Shown: positions 21,273 to 31,613 of the stretch, in pieces | Numbering within the stretch: the first letter of the stretch is position 1 | Layout: each line of letters begins with the position of its first letter | Source of the DNA: Gnetum montanum | Lineage: Eukaryota; Streptophyta; Gnetopsida; Gnetales; Gnetaceae | Assembly (NCBI GenBank): GCA_015680685.1 | Contig: MNCI01021501.1 | Location: 199,381 to 241,404 of the forward strand | Length of the DNA stretch: 42,024 nt | Direction: 5' to 3' | Program-made: the position numbers and the translations under genes | The notes under the pieces: model-generated | Databases searched by the model: none | Told to the model about the DNA's origin: nothing | What the model saw: the letters and a program-made list of their open reading frames with translations, nothing else

Positions 21273-22322
21273 TCAGGGAATCATGGGAAAGCATGATCAT
21301 GGCCTTCGGTCATGACGCGAGCAATATCTTTTTCTGCTACGGTGACATAGAGGAGGCACAACACTGGCTTGGCCATAGAGCGGCCCCTGCTATTTTGACC
21401 AATAACCTTTGAGAGGCTAGACTAATGGACCTATTCTTGGCCATAACCCTTGATGTTACCGCAAGCGAAATGTTGACCTTAGTCAACTCCTTCAGTGAAG
21501 AAGCCGAGCATCTCTGCGTATGCATGCATAACGTGCGCATAAATTTTGACATCGACGCTCAGTTGTTCGCTGATCTCTTCGGGGTCCCCTCCAATGGCTT
21601 TCCTATAGAGGAAAAGTTGAAGAGGAGTGCCAAATTCTAGGAAGGGATAGAGGAGTGGCTAGGGGTTAAGAAAGAGGCCAAAGGGATTCCTACCGATGGG
21701 ATTGAGTTGGCCGGGGCCAACACCATTTACCCCCTTTTTCGAGCTTGGGCCTTCCCCAAGACACTCTCCCAAGAAAGATTTCTCACTATAGAACAAGCTC
21801 ACATTATGCGAGAGGTCATGGAGGAGGGGACACGATTCAATTGGGCCAGCTATTTTGCCAAAGGCCTGCATGTTGAAATGGTCAAGCTTCGCAAGAAGCT
21901 TGAGTCCTGTTTCAACATGCATTTTACCTTTTTCATAGCTTGCTTCTGGTGCTTTGCTGAGTTTTTGATTGTCCAACGAGATGGAGTCTGGATGCAACAG
22001 GACCACGACCAGTTTTCTAAACCATGGATTTCCCATATTTTCGGCAACATCCAGTTGTAGGACCCTCCTGAAGGGATCAGGGAGTCATTATCTGTAACGA
22101 CTAGGGACATGGCGGCACCTCAAATGCGAGGTCCAGATAGCATGGATGGGGCACTCCCTTCCTATACTGGCGATGCATCGAGGGGGAAGCGCCTGGTAGC
22201 TGAGATAGTGGACTCATCGATGCCTCAGAAGAAGCCTCGTTTGACCAAGGAGTCCACCGAGCCAACAAGTAGTGCAAGGTAGAAGATGCAGGTCAAATTT
22301 TGGAGGAGTAATCCTCTAGCAA
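21273..22322 (+). pseudogene. Exon 4 of C antisense gene (plant-transposon-like domain)
   Basis: Longest exon, starting after TATGCAG and ending at GTAAGT. The frame runs through three stops. It aligns with B minus 31124-30430: MDLFLAITLDVTASEMLTLV against LDLFMAPIPSIPIVEMLHII, VRINFDIDAQLFADLFGVP against LKVNMDIDKGLIFNLFGVL, EEGTRFNWASYF against VDGTRFHWVTSL, and FSKPWISHIF against LSRPWIKHIY. The pattern of a short strand-rich part ending in GVP, followed by a helical part, recalls plant transposon-associated domains of the Transposase_32 or plant mobile domain type. I cannot confirm which, if either. Confidence 0.65.
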
Positions 22323-24324
22323 GTAAGTAAAGGAATGTGCTAATTGTTACATCCATGTTGCATATAGACACTTTTATGTTGCAATTTATTGAACTAGAGC
22401 AGAATTTCGTGTTAACTGAAAACGTTATGTGATAGCGAAGGAGAGGGTTGTAGAAAGGTTAAACCCTGAAATGTTGGCTATGGTTTTACGACATGAGGAA
22501 GAGACCCCGGCCTTGGAAGAAGAGGCTGCAGTATTCAATCAAGCGAGTAGCGTGCAGATTCCTATGCACGAGAAGGGAGTAGCCATGGAAGATGCTGAAG
22601 TCCCTTCGGCCCAGAGAAGAAGAGGTAAATTATTTGTAACTCTATTAGGCTAACTTTTATAGCGTACTCGACTCTAGGCAATTGCTTCTAAAAGTTATAT
22701 TGGTCATCGTAATGTTTCAATTATGTCTTCATATGGAACTTGTACTGCATAATAGGTGACCAGGACATGCACATGTCAATGGTGGCGACTCGATCCTAGG
22801 GCAAATTTCCTGATAAATTCGCCTTTATGGAAGGGGTCATTCAAGACATGATCGGCCGCTTGGAGCAAATCGATCCTGAAGTAGGTACATGATGATCATT
22901 ACGCAGAAGTTGTTCCATTGTGGTATTGTGTTATCTAATTATGCCTATTCACCATGCTATGTTATTAGGAGCTTGACTCAGGTGGGATCTGTCGGAGCCT
23001 ATTCATCTAGACACCACCGAACCCTCCTCGGAAGAGACCGTCATGCTGTGCAGCATTTATGATGAAATGCATAAATGTGTGGTACATTCGACTCACTCCT
23101 TGTGGGAATGCCAGAGTGTAAACGAGCATCTTTGAAAAATATTGTAAAGGTCAAAAAAAGAGAGAGCGACTCTAGGTGATGAAGTGGGGGACTTGAGGTC
23201 TCGGAATGAATTCCTGCAGGCTCAGGGGACGGGCAACGAGGACTGGTGGACGACTGTTGTAGACTATACCCATTATTGGATGGTCTTCTAAAACAGCGTC
23301 TAGACTAGTCGTGAACTAGTTGAGCAGCGGATGCAAATGGACCTCCTAGCTCAAAAGAATCAAGACTGGAAGGACTATAGTGCAAGTGTGCAAGAATGGG
23401 GGCAGATGCAAAAAGATCATAAACATGTCTATAAGCAGGAGTGCGCTACCTACCGTCAATAGTATAAGGACTCTGTCATTGAGGCTCAATCTCTTTGACT
23501 ATTCCTTGATGTTATTGGTGCTTCCAGTGCATTTGAAAATTTCCAGGAGCAAGTGACGGTGAGCGCCTCTCCAGAAAGGGAAATGACTCTTCCTGGAGGA
23601 GAGAAAATCGTCCCTTCCTTCTTCCCTAAACCACCTTGCTAGACTCCTATGGAAAAAGGGAAGATGAAGGTCGGAACTAATCTAGGAGACGGGGTTTGAT
23701 CTGAGCTTACCGAGGACGAGATTATGCAACATCTGTGGATTGGCTTAGAACAAATTCTGTTTGCTACTGATGCAGGACCATCACAAGTGAGTGTTTGTTT
23801 TATTATGCCTTTTGTCATACCTAGTTTTGATTGTAATGTTAGTATACGTGTTATGTATGATTACAGGAACGACCTGAGGAGGTTCCTTAATGAGGCGAGC
23901 GTAACATGGATGATGGTCCTCATGAAGGGGGTTTGCAAGGAACAGAGCTTAATGGTGGTGATCAACGCCATGGCAAACAACTTCATATAGAAGAGCCTGA
24001 TAGGGAGGGCCACCTTCATGAAGAAATGCTACCTAAAAAAGGTGGCCCCTATGAGGACGATTTTCTCAGGGTGGAGATTGAGCTGAGGGACATGGGTGAT
24101 AGTGGGGACAAAGGAGACGCATAACGTGGCTGTATTGGCCACAGTCCATTTTTTTATTTTTATGATGAGAAAGAAAATATTTTTTTTCTTTGATATTTTA
24201 ATGCAAATTTGGTCTAAGTTGATGTTCTTTTGTTGTTACTGTTCTCGCTTTATGCAAAGTGTAAATTAGTAGGTTTTGATGTTATGAGAAATGGCAGATA
24301 GCTTTAGGTGTATAGTGTAAATGA

Positions 24325-24735
24325 AGTTACTAGTTTAAAGTCATTGTAGGCTACTGGATAAATCGGGTGTAAAGCGTAAATAAGGGAACTAGTCTTGGGC
24401 CATTTCAGGCCTTTGACCAGTTCAAGCGTAAACTGTGATTTAAATAGGTAGTTTAAGGCCATTGCAGGCCATGGGTAGTTTTAGGCCATTCCGGGTCATG
24501 TATAGTTTTAGGCCATTCTAGGCCGTGTATAGTTTTAGGCCATTTCGGGCTGTGTATAGTTTTAGGCCATTTCAGGCCGTGAGTATATGGTGAAGGGATA
24601 GCGTAAATGTCACTAAGTCACCAATTTTAAGCCTTGGCAGGCTGTGATTAGTTTAAGGCCATTTCAGGCCTTTTGATAGTTTTAGGCCATTTCAGGCCTT
24701 GTATAGTTTTAGGCCATTTCAGGCTGTGGGTAGCA
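24325..24735 (+). repeat. Tandem array 1 of element C, 27-bp units
   Basis: Clear 27-bp units start at 24476, 24503, 24530 and 24557, with core TTTTAGGCCATTTCAGGCC and looser copies on both sides. In the gag-pol direction the core is GGCCTGAAATGGCCTAAAA, comparable with GGCCTACCAAGGCCTTAAA of the B arrays. It lies between the end of the antisense gene and protease. Confidence 0.85.
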
Positions 24736-24923
24736 CACATGATTAATTTTAGATAAAGTTAAGAGCGACAAAGATAACTAATAGGAGTGTAAAAACATAA
24801 GCGTAAATGAGAACAGCTGGTGGAAGCGTAAAATGAGCATAGCTGGTGGATGCAAAGGTGGGATAGCATGATGAAAAAAAACATGCATAAACTATACTGT
24901 AATCAGATGACCCGGTTTACTGG

Positions 24924-26051
24924 CTAGCCTTGTAATTGTTTCCTGATCGCTTTTATTTTTGGTGACGCGTAAAGACAAGGGGATTTACCACCCTTTTCCT
25001 TCACATCACACTCCTCTTCTGGGAATGATAACTCGGCCCAAGTTAGGCTATCATCAGCCACTGTTTCGGCTTGTTCGAGTATTTGGACAAGGGATTGATC
25101 TTCAGACATTTCGATTTCTAACCCCTACTCCATTTCTATGTTATTAATAGCCTGAGGGGTTATTTCATCACCATGGATAACCACCTCTCCTCCTGCGTAG
25201 GGTAGATGGATCTCTTGATGTATAGGTGATGAAACTGCCCTTAGTTGAGCCAACCAAGACCTCCCTAGGATCAAGTTGAAGCCAGGAATCTCTTTGACAA
25301 TAATGAAGGTTACGTCTGTGGGGAATTGCTCCCCCGCCACGAAGTTGATGTGCACAATGCCTTTAACTTGCACTCATGCCCCGTTGAACGACTTTAAACA
25401 CAACATGGTAGCAGGACTGATCTAATCGATCAGACCTAGCTTATCCACTATGGGGTAGGGGATGACATTAGCGGCTGCCCCATCATCCACATGTACCCTC
25501 TGAATTCAGTGGTGACCAACCCGAATGATGATGAACATGGGTGCCATTGTCACATGACCCTTTTCTGGGTCACCCTTAATGGATTTGTCGTGAAAGGTCA
25601 ATAAGGAAGGCTCTGGTTTCTCAGCCGCGAGAGGAAGCATAATGGAATGAATCGCTTCTTCATCCATGGGTAGGCCTTCATCCACAGGTATGGATGTTAG
25701 CATGTGAACCATAACCTCAGGATGTTTCTGTGATGTCATGAGTAAGTCACAAAGGCTCAAAGTTGTACTTTTTTGTTTTAGAGCCTGTTTGACTTGCGTA
25801 AATGCGTCGAAGAGGTCCCGCCTACGATTTGGCTGCTTGTCACCCTTTTCCTCTTCCATTTGTCCTAGGAGACGAATTTCTTGGGGAGGAGTGACATTTG
25901 GCCAAGGGTTGTGTTTCCTTTGGCTAGGAGGGGATAGTTGCGTTCGTGTAACTTCACCATCTTTAGAAAATGGGGCCAAGGGTATAGAGGTGAGGGGTTT
26001 AGGCTTGGGAAACCCCAGCGTAAGACAATCCTTGGTCGTACCAGTTGTCAT
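24924..26051 (-). pseudogene. Aspartic protease, element C
   Basis: Retropepsin that would mature Gag-Pol. One minus-strand frame with three stops runs from MTTGTTKDCL through a proline-rich linker to HSIMLPLAAEKPEPSLLTFH. The active-site segment VHVDDGAAANVIP (near 25484) follows, then the flap region and the C-terminal signature NLILGRSWLAQL. The C-terminal tail ends KIKAIRKQLQG at a TAG (24924-24926). The B protease has the same tail and the same DDGA active site. The gap to the gag frame upstream is non-coding in this frame, so a shift or loss separates the two. Confidence 0.8.
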
Positions 26052-26287
26052 ACCTCCTTCTCCTTTTTCGTTAAATTAGGGTCGGGAGTTTGACTTGGAG
26101 GTTTTCCCTTATGTAGGAGGGGCTATCGATGGTTTTGGTACCCTGATGACAAAGGGGGCCTTAGGTGTAGGCGCGGGCTGGGCGCGGCTTTACCGACAGT
26201 GGGTTGTCGAGAATTTATCTGAGAAGGGGCTCGAAGGATAAAAGGTTATTGTGAAGCACCACTTGTTGATGCTGTTGAATCCGTTGT

Positions 26288-26977
26288 TCAGGGAGAACGA
26301 GGATGCGTTCGTAGCACGAAAGGTTGTTTCGGTTGTGCCTGATTATCACCCTTTGCTCCTACCATGTTAATTATGCATCTTGCGTTATTTGCATTTAACG
26401 GGTCTTGGTACACATGCAGGGCTTGGTTCTCCGGGAAAGCTGGACTACTGTTGTCCAAGATCAGGTTACCTTGATCGATCATGCATTGAATGTCATCATT
26501 CAACACCCAGCAGTAATCCGTGTCATGGCCACACAATTGGTGGTAGTCGCAAAATCGGTCTAACTTAAAGTTTTTGAGTACTGGTGATTCATTAGGTTGG
26601 GCCAGGGAGGGATTCTTAAGTAATTCACAGTGACGCCTGTGACGTTTCAGGGCCTCCTCAGACACCACCTTATGTCGGATGTGACCGATTCCCAGTAATT
26701 GCTTTAGAAGTTCTGAGGGCTTCACAGGTAGAGTTGCGTAATTTGAGTGGTCCTTACGCTCAAATATTGGCCTCGGTTGTGGAGGTGCTTTAGGGGTGGG
26801 AGGAGCTTCTTGATTGGTACCACTTAAGCTAGTTGTTGGCTCAATTGGCTCCGCAGTAGTTTTCTTGTTGTTGTTGTTTTTCTTCTTGGCCCCCTCAACA
26901 ACAGCCGCTACTATCGTTGTTGTGGCTTTTCCTTTGTCTTTACCCTTACTATGGGCGTTTTTGTAGACTACATACAT
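26288..26977 (-). pseudogene. gag zinc-knuckle region, element C
   Basis: A 229-codon open frame continuing the capsid frame beyond a single TAA. It has a basic, low-complexity linker (KKKNNNNKK), then RKDHSNYATLPVKPSELLKQLL, then the nucleic-acid-binding segment FCDYHQLCGHDTDYCWVLNDDI. This is the C-x2-H-x3-GHDT-x2-C variant typical of Tat-lineage Gag. It would package the genomic RNA. The frame ends at 26288. Confidence 0.75.
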
Positions 26978-27031
26978 TGGATCTTTACTAGCCTCTGCCG
27001 CATCTTGGATGCTCTTAGTCTGAGCAAAGGC

Positions 27032-27835
27032 TTAACTGAGGGAATGGAGAACGAGGTAATACAGCTTAGACTTGATGAAGTCGTTGACCACTCCCTTGAA
27101 GATTGCCAGTAGATGGGCTTCCACGATGGGTTCATGGATGTCATTCAAGGTAGCGCTCCAGCACTGTATAAACTTTTGGACCAACTCGAGCAGGTCTTGT
27201 TTGACTCCCATGAGCTGGTCTAGTATGACTTCTGGCTTCAGGTTGTATTTGAAACGAGTCACAAACTGGGTTAACAGTTCTTCCAAGGTTGAGATGGAAG
27301 CACGTGAAAGTGCTCGATACCAGTCTAAAGATTTACCCATTAAGGACATAGCAAAGACACAGATTATAGTATGCAGCCATTGTTGCAGCAATAAGCACTC
27401 TAACCTGAAAGTGACAAGGTGGGCGTTGGGATCACCTTCCCCATTGTATTTTGTGAAATGGGGAAGGGGCATCCCAGGTGGCAACGACAAGACTGGGATT
27501 GCTGGGCTAATAGGATTGTCATGGTAGAAATCCATGACTTGTACCGTGTCAAAGCTAGCAACTTTGAGATGTTTGACCTCTTCTGTAAGGGTCTGGATAA
27601 GCTGGAAGGCTTGGTCTAGACCCATAGACAATAAGATCATTTGTGGAATGGAAGGAGGAGCCACACCAAGTGGCGGCACAGAGGCAATAGCTTGGCCGAT
27701 GGTCAGTGCTATCGAGATAGTCCCTATAGGTAGTGTTCCTTGTGGCATCCACCATCTGATGGTTGGTGTAGATGGGGAAACCACCATCAGCTGTGCCATT
27801 GGGTACGCTATTTGTGTAACCGATGGCATGAGCAA
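27032..27835 (-). pseudogene. gag capsid region, element C
   Basis: A 267-codon open frame holding a Retrotrans_gag domain: MDFYHDNPISPAIPVL, PHFTKYNGEGDPNAHLVTF, KSLDWYRALSRASISTLEEL, TRFKYNLKPEVILDQLMGV and AHLLAIFKGVVNDFIKSKL. The tryptophan and aromatic spacing matches plant Ty3/gypsy capsids. It would form the particle shell in the cytoplasm. It continues after one TAA (an easy C-to-T change of CAA) into the 26977-26288 frame. B has the same order of blocks at 7780-8280. Confidence 0.8.
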
Positions 27836-28072
27836 CGATCCCGTAGCTGGGTTTATCGTTTATGGGACTTGACTTTGATGGTGGGGATGGTGGTGCATTT
27901 GTGTGGGACGGGCAACAAGAGACATGTTGGGAGCCCACCATGATGTGGTGGCAGGCTCTATTGTGTGAGTTAGGAGCAAAGTTGGTGTTGTAGGTAATTG
28001 GGACGTAGGTACCGCGTGTACATGCGGTGACACAGGCGCAGGCACACAATGGGGTGGGTTAGGTAATCGCGC

Positions 28073-28630
28073 CTACTGAGGAATGATCTGTGATGGACCA
28101 TCACCTAGGAAGATAGTCGAAGAGAGAAAATGTAAACGTGGTGAATGCGGGACTCGATCGGTGTTAGATAACATCAAAGGTGTGGTAACCATGAACAACA
28201 AATTAACACGAGACGTTGTGGAGGGAGGGGCCATGGTGAAATCGGCATGACTGCCTCCCTCAGAGTGAGATTCTAAATCGTCTTGTCCATCATGAAGTGT
28301 TTCATCATGGAACAAGGCCTCTAGTTGTTCTGGTGATGTCTTTGCCATTAACATTTGATCTAGGATCCATTTTTGTTGATCTGTCAAGGGTATGAAAGTG
28401 CTAGGCATTGGAATGAGTTCCTTCCTGTTGCAGTACATGAACTCATACTCTCGTTTTTCCTCAAGTTCTTGTGGATACATAGGCAGGTTTGCCACTAACT
28501 TAGCATAGAGGAAATTATAGCTTTCCTTGCGCTGAGCCTATCCCTTAGGCTTCTTGTTTTGTAGCCTGAGGGAGTGGCGTGGTCGCACCGGACTAAGTTG
28601 TTGCTCGACAATGGGAGGCATGACTTGCAT
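28073..28630 (-). pseudogene. gag N-terminal region, element C
   Basis: The frame opens at or before an ATG ending at 28630 (MQVMPPIVEQQL). It is interrupted by one TAG and continues as KLVANLPMYPQELEEKREYEFMYCNRKELIP to 28073. It corresponds to 6794-7177 of B by the KFELIHWDEKEYVP/EYEFMYCNRKELIP match. The stretch 27836-28072 links it to the capsid frame with shifts. Start choice is uncertain, since the frame is open further upstream. Confidence 0.6.
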
Positions 28631-28917
28631 GGTCCAAGGGTTCTCAAGGCTGGTGGTGTCAACGGTAGTAGTTGATGTAGTTATTTTTTTACGTGATTCA
28701 GAGATAATGAAGATAAAAGTAGAGATTGGAAGGAAAAAGTTGAACTAAGATAATAATCGGGGCTTTTTATCTTGTAGGATTCCAAAGGAATCGTTGATGC
28801 GACTGATCTGCATCACACAATTTCATAAACAACCTCGGAGGTATTACGTTTACATTGATTGACAATGGGTACAGACAGCTTACAAGACTACCTGTAAAAT
28901 ACGGATCGGATATGAAT

Positions 28918-28935
28918 GCCCTCCTTCTAGTGCCA
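28918..28935 (-). other. Primer binding site of element C
   Basis: On the minus strand TGGCACTAGAAGGAGGGC follows the 5' LTR after six bases (GTTTTC). It is the same site as in B with two base differences. It primes minus-strand DNA synthesis by an unassigned tRNA. Confidence 0.8.
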
Positions 28936-28941
28936 GAAAAC

Positions 28942-30216
28942 TGTAACGACGAAAAACGTCGGTCACTGGAAATACCAAACGAAAGTCCGTGTACACAGTT
29001 CTAACCCCGGACCCGTGCGAGGATCGTGCTGGAGAGAAAAATGAATCCGAGGTGCCCTGAACGGTTTTGTCGATCAAACAGGGACTTACTTAATCAGTAA
29101 AATTTTGGTAATAATTTGATGGCAAAATGAAAGCAATTGAAAACAATGTAAACGATTTAGATGAGATTGCCAAATCTGTATAACTAAGATGCAAGGGATC
29201 AGATTTTGTAGGGAATACGATCATAAGATCTGGGATTTAATTTATGAAAACAATATGTTTGATACAATGATTTTAGGCAAGCTTCGGTTTGGACGAAGCA
29301 CATGCCAATAACAAGAAAGTTATCTAAAGATGAAACAAGCGAGGATCAATCTACCTTGTTCTAGCCAATCTGGGTGCAAGGAAGTCAGACCCGGGGGAGA
29401 ATATCTGATAGCCGATTGTTTCTGATCAAGAGTTCTTGCCAATCACCTCCGATGTTCTCATGATCACTGATTCTCTTTTTCTCTTTTGCCAACCTTGAAA
29501 GAGAAAAATTTTGTCCCCCTTTGATCTTTGTCAACTGGAGCATTTATAAGGTTAGGGTCAGGAGGAAAACGCGGTTTAAGTGACGTGTGTCCTGAACTCA
29601 TAAGATGCCGTTGACTCAATGTGTTGTCGTTGAAGCTTGCGACACTATACTACGTAGCGCATCGTAAACTACCCTCATGTGGGCTTTGGCAACAGACTAT
29701 CCTTTGATTACGTTGTAATACGCTAGAGAGCGTATTGTGGCGTATGAACTACTGATGTCTGAATTGTGCTTGCTATTACTTGCATTACACTGCATTACAC
29801 TACATTACGCATCATAGGGTAATTTAGTGTAAAATAATGAAACTGCAAAGTTGAAGTATTGTTTCCGTGCTTCCTCTGTTTCTAATCAATCCCTTTCAAG
29901 GTTTTATTACGCCGCACTGCGTAACATAGCTTAATGGCCCCCCTTTGCCATTTTTTGATGTCGTGGTAGACTATCTTTGATATTATGCTATGTATCGCGG
30001 CATTATGCTATGTCGCATAATGCAGCATAATGTACTAAATGTTGAGATTTTGGAACATAGAAAACTCACAAAGTGGAAGACTTGTTGTCGTGCACCCATC
30101 GTTTTGTTCTGTCTCCTGAAGTTCATCTATACTGTGCTACCCCTTGTTGCGACTCCCTGCCTGGGTCGCTAGATTTTTCCGAACCATCGAGGCTTCAAAA
30201 ATTTTATGGTGTTTCA
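28942..30216 (-). mobile_element. 5' LTR of element C
   Basis: 1275 bp, direct repeat of 12865-14139. The plus-strand ends are TGTAACGACG and GGTGTTTCA. In the sense direction the TATA box TATAAATG is at 29541-29548. It drives the gag-pol transcript of C, if any. Confidence 0.95.
29541..29548 (-). promoter_or_regulatory. TATA box, 5' LTR of C
   Basis: TATAAATG on the minus strand, conserved between the two LTRs at 29541-29548 and 13463-13470. Confidence 0.5.
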
Positions 30217-30221
30217 GTAGG
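30217..30221 (+). repeat. Target site duplication of C, right
   Basis: GTAGG, identical to 12860-12864. Confidence 0.95.
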
Positions 30222-31275
30222 TTGGTATGATGTTAGTGGTGTCTCCTCAATGGGCCTCTTAATTTTCTTCCTGGCTATCCCTTTGGCCTTCCTATGTCAT
30301 CATTTGGCCTTGAAGATGCTCATGAGAAATGTGAGAGGCTCTTCATCATCTATGCTATTAGGAAACTCACATCACTTAAAATCAAGATCCTTAATGGTGA
30401 GGGACAATGAATTAGTCATCCCCTCTAGTGGATTCTAGGCCTACACCATTGGATAAATGTGCTTTATCCAAGGCCTAGAAAGTTAGCTTAGGTCTTGGGC
30501 AACCCATCATCCATTTCTCCACACCACCAAACACTCTGCAAACCTCTTCAAATAACCTACAAAGAATGAAAAATGCACGTTGATTATTATAGAGATGTCA
30601 ACACAGAGTCTAAGGATCTCCTCCTAATGCCCAACAGCCAAAGAAGTCACCCAATGGAACCTAGTGCCATCCACCAGCACCTTCTTAAAGGTTCACCCTT
30701 GTGCAATGCTAATAATCTTATTTTGGAATAATAACTTGGGAAACACACAAGAACTAAACAAAGGATATCATTCCTTTGCATTAGGGTTTGTGAAGCTATT
30801 GATGGAAATTTTGGAGTGGCTTATGTTGGCACCAAGCCACTTCAAAAGTTGCTTATGATGGCCTAATTCCTTCACTATTCTAGTGGGAACCTTTGCCCTA
30901 TCAGTGAGGACACCAAACAAGTTGAAAATGAGGCCCTTATCAATGTCCATGTTAACCTTGAGATCCTGAATGGTGGTGCTAAAATGACTACCTTCCTTGT
31001 TGAAGGAGGTAATGATGTGCAACATCTCTACAATAGGTATGGAAGGGATAGGTGCCATGAATAGATCAAGAAAACCTATAGGATTGATGTTTGCTTGGAT
31101 GTATCTAGGCACATGTCTCCTCAACCACTCCTATTATGGTATCACCTCACCAAACCTGAGGATGAGGATCTCCTCATTACGTCCTAAAAGTGGTAGTGTG
31201 ACATCAACAAAGGTGGAAGGTCCTGTAATGCAAAAAACAATGTGGAGGGGGTCAATGTTAACATTCTTCCCCTAG
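30222..31275 (-). pseudogene. Antisense extra gene of element B, 5' part
   Basis: Upstream part of the B antisense gene, cut at 30222 by C and continuing at 12864. The clearest frame is 31124-30768, aligning with C exon 4 (FLDLFMAPIPSIPIVEMLHI against MDLFLAITLDVTASEMLTLV; NMDIDKGLIFNLFGV against NFDIDAQLFADLFGV). Beyond it GTRFHWVTSLA, NVHFSFFVGYLKRFAECLVVWRNG and SRPWIKHIY match the C exon across stops, and RKKIKRPIEETP approaches the insertion site. Upstream, ITGPSTFVDVTLPLLG parallels PLTITDVRSKIPPF of C exon 3. The HAD-like exons expected further upstream are absent, replaced by an LTR-like fragment. Confidence 0.75.
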
Positions 31276-31344
31276 TGAGAGGGGGTCATCCAACTAGAAG
31301 AGAGGGGGTCAAACAACATGGAGGGGGCTAGACAGCTAGGCTGC

Positions 31345-31610
31345 ATGGGGGTGGATCTCACCTACCCTCCTAAATATGGCAGCTAATTCTTAGCAATTTG
31401 GCAGCCAATCAATCAGCCATTTATAACTAATGTGTAGCCCAAATCATGGCCACAACCCTATAAAAACCATACCTTAGCACCATGTCAAGGTTTCAAACTT
31501 TGGTAATTTAGCACTCATGGCATTTTGGCATCCAAGAGCTCTTGCTTCCATAGCAGAAATGCAGCTTCTTAGTGCATAGCAACGTGGAACCTTTGCAACT
31601 TGTTACCTCC
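31345..31610 (+). mobile_element. LTR-like fragment fused to integrase
   Basis: Shares ordered blocks with the B LTR (about 4565-5090): GGGGGTGGATCTCACCTACC, a GTAGCCC...CATG...CCTATAAAA...CC...CACCAT series, and CATTTT...CAAGAGCT. Directly downstream, at about 31614, integrase sequence starts without any gag, protease or RT. Confidence 0.5.
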
Positions 31611-31613
31611 CTA

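Larger units (their letters stand above)
19703..24124 (+). pseudogene. Antisense multi-exon extra gene of element C
   Basis: Gene on the strand opposite to gag-pol, placed between protease and RT. Proposed exons, from coding sense and GT/AG borders: 19703-19821, 20334-20783, 20884-about 21160, 21273-22322, 22436-22624, 22756-22880, 22979-23786, 23867-24124. Exon 2 plus the start of exon 3 resemble a HAD-type phosphatase. Exon 4 looks like a plant-transposon protein domain, the middle exons are acidic with basic ends (QRRRG), and exon 7 is long, charged and probably coiled. The B element carries homologous exons in the same antisense orientation with matching borders. In-frame stops (for example TAG at 19757 and 20575) show decay. 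It is not gag, pol or an obvious env. Alternative: a separate element inserted into an ancestor of B and C. Confidence 0.75.
19141..24920 (-). other. Candidate protease-RT intron of element C
   Basis: On the gag-pol strand, GTAAAC starts at 24920, three bases after the protease stop, and a T-rich tract ending in TTTTTGTAG ends at 19141. Removing the interval joins ...CAA GGC TAG CCA to GGC GAT TCG CAA in the same frame, leaving one TAG (CAG before a C-to-T change) before a 57-codon open RT-side frame. Ogre elements of the Tat lineage are known to carry an intron at this place. The splice sites were chosen by eye, so this is inference. Confidence 0.4.
12865..30216 (-). mobile_element. Complete Tat-like LTR retrotransposon C (17,352 bp)
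   Basis: Minus-strand element bounded by two 1275-bp direct LTRs with TG...CA ends and a perfect 5-bp duplication GTAGG. Sense order: 5' LTR, primer site, gag, protease, array 1, antisense gene, RT, RNase H, second (archaeal-type) RNase H, integrase, array 2, polypurine tract, 3' LTR. The second RNase H with NNVAEYEGLLRG, the zinc-knuckle style and the absence of a chromodomain place it in the Tat lineage. Every ORF carries stops or shifts, so it is not autonomous now. The extra 6 kb between protease and RT is unusual for a Ty3/gypsy element. Confidence 0.93.

Noticed and set aside
19703-24124. Independent plus-strand mobile element nested in C
   Set aside because: No LTRs, terminal repeats or target duplication were seen at its borders, and B carries the same gene in the same antisense orientation and position. 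Not fully excluded for a common ancestor.
27419-28049. Overlapping ORFs of 60-160 codons opposite to or beside C gag
   Set aside because: They are shadows of the gag frame, with no domain and composition that follows the gag codons.
30768-31124. A third, separate copy of the antisense gene
   Set aside because: Joining 30222 to 12864 across C makes it continuous with 11198-12864; it is the same B copy.
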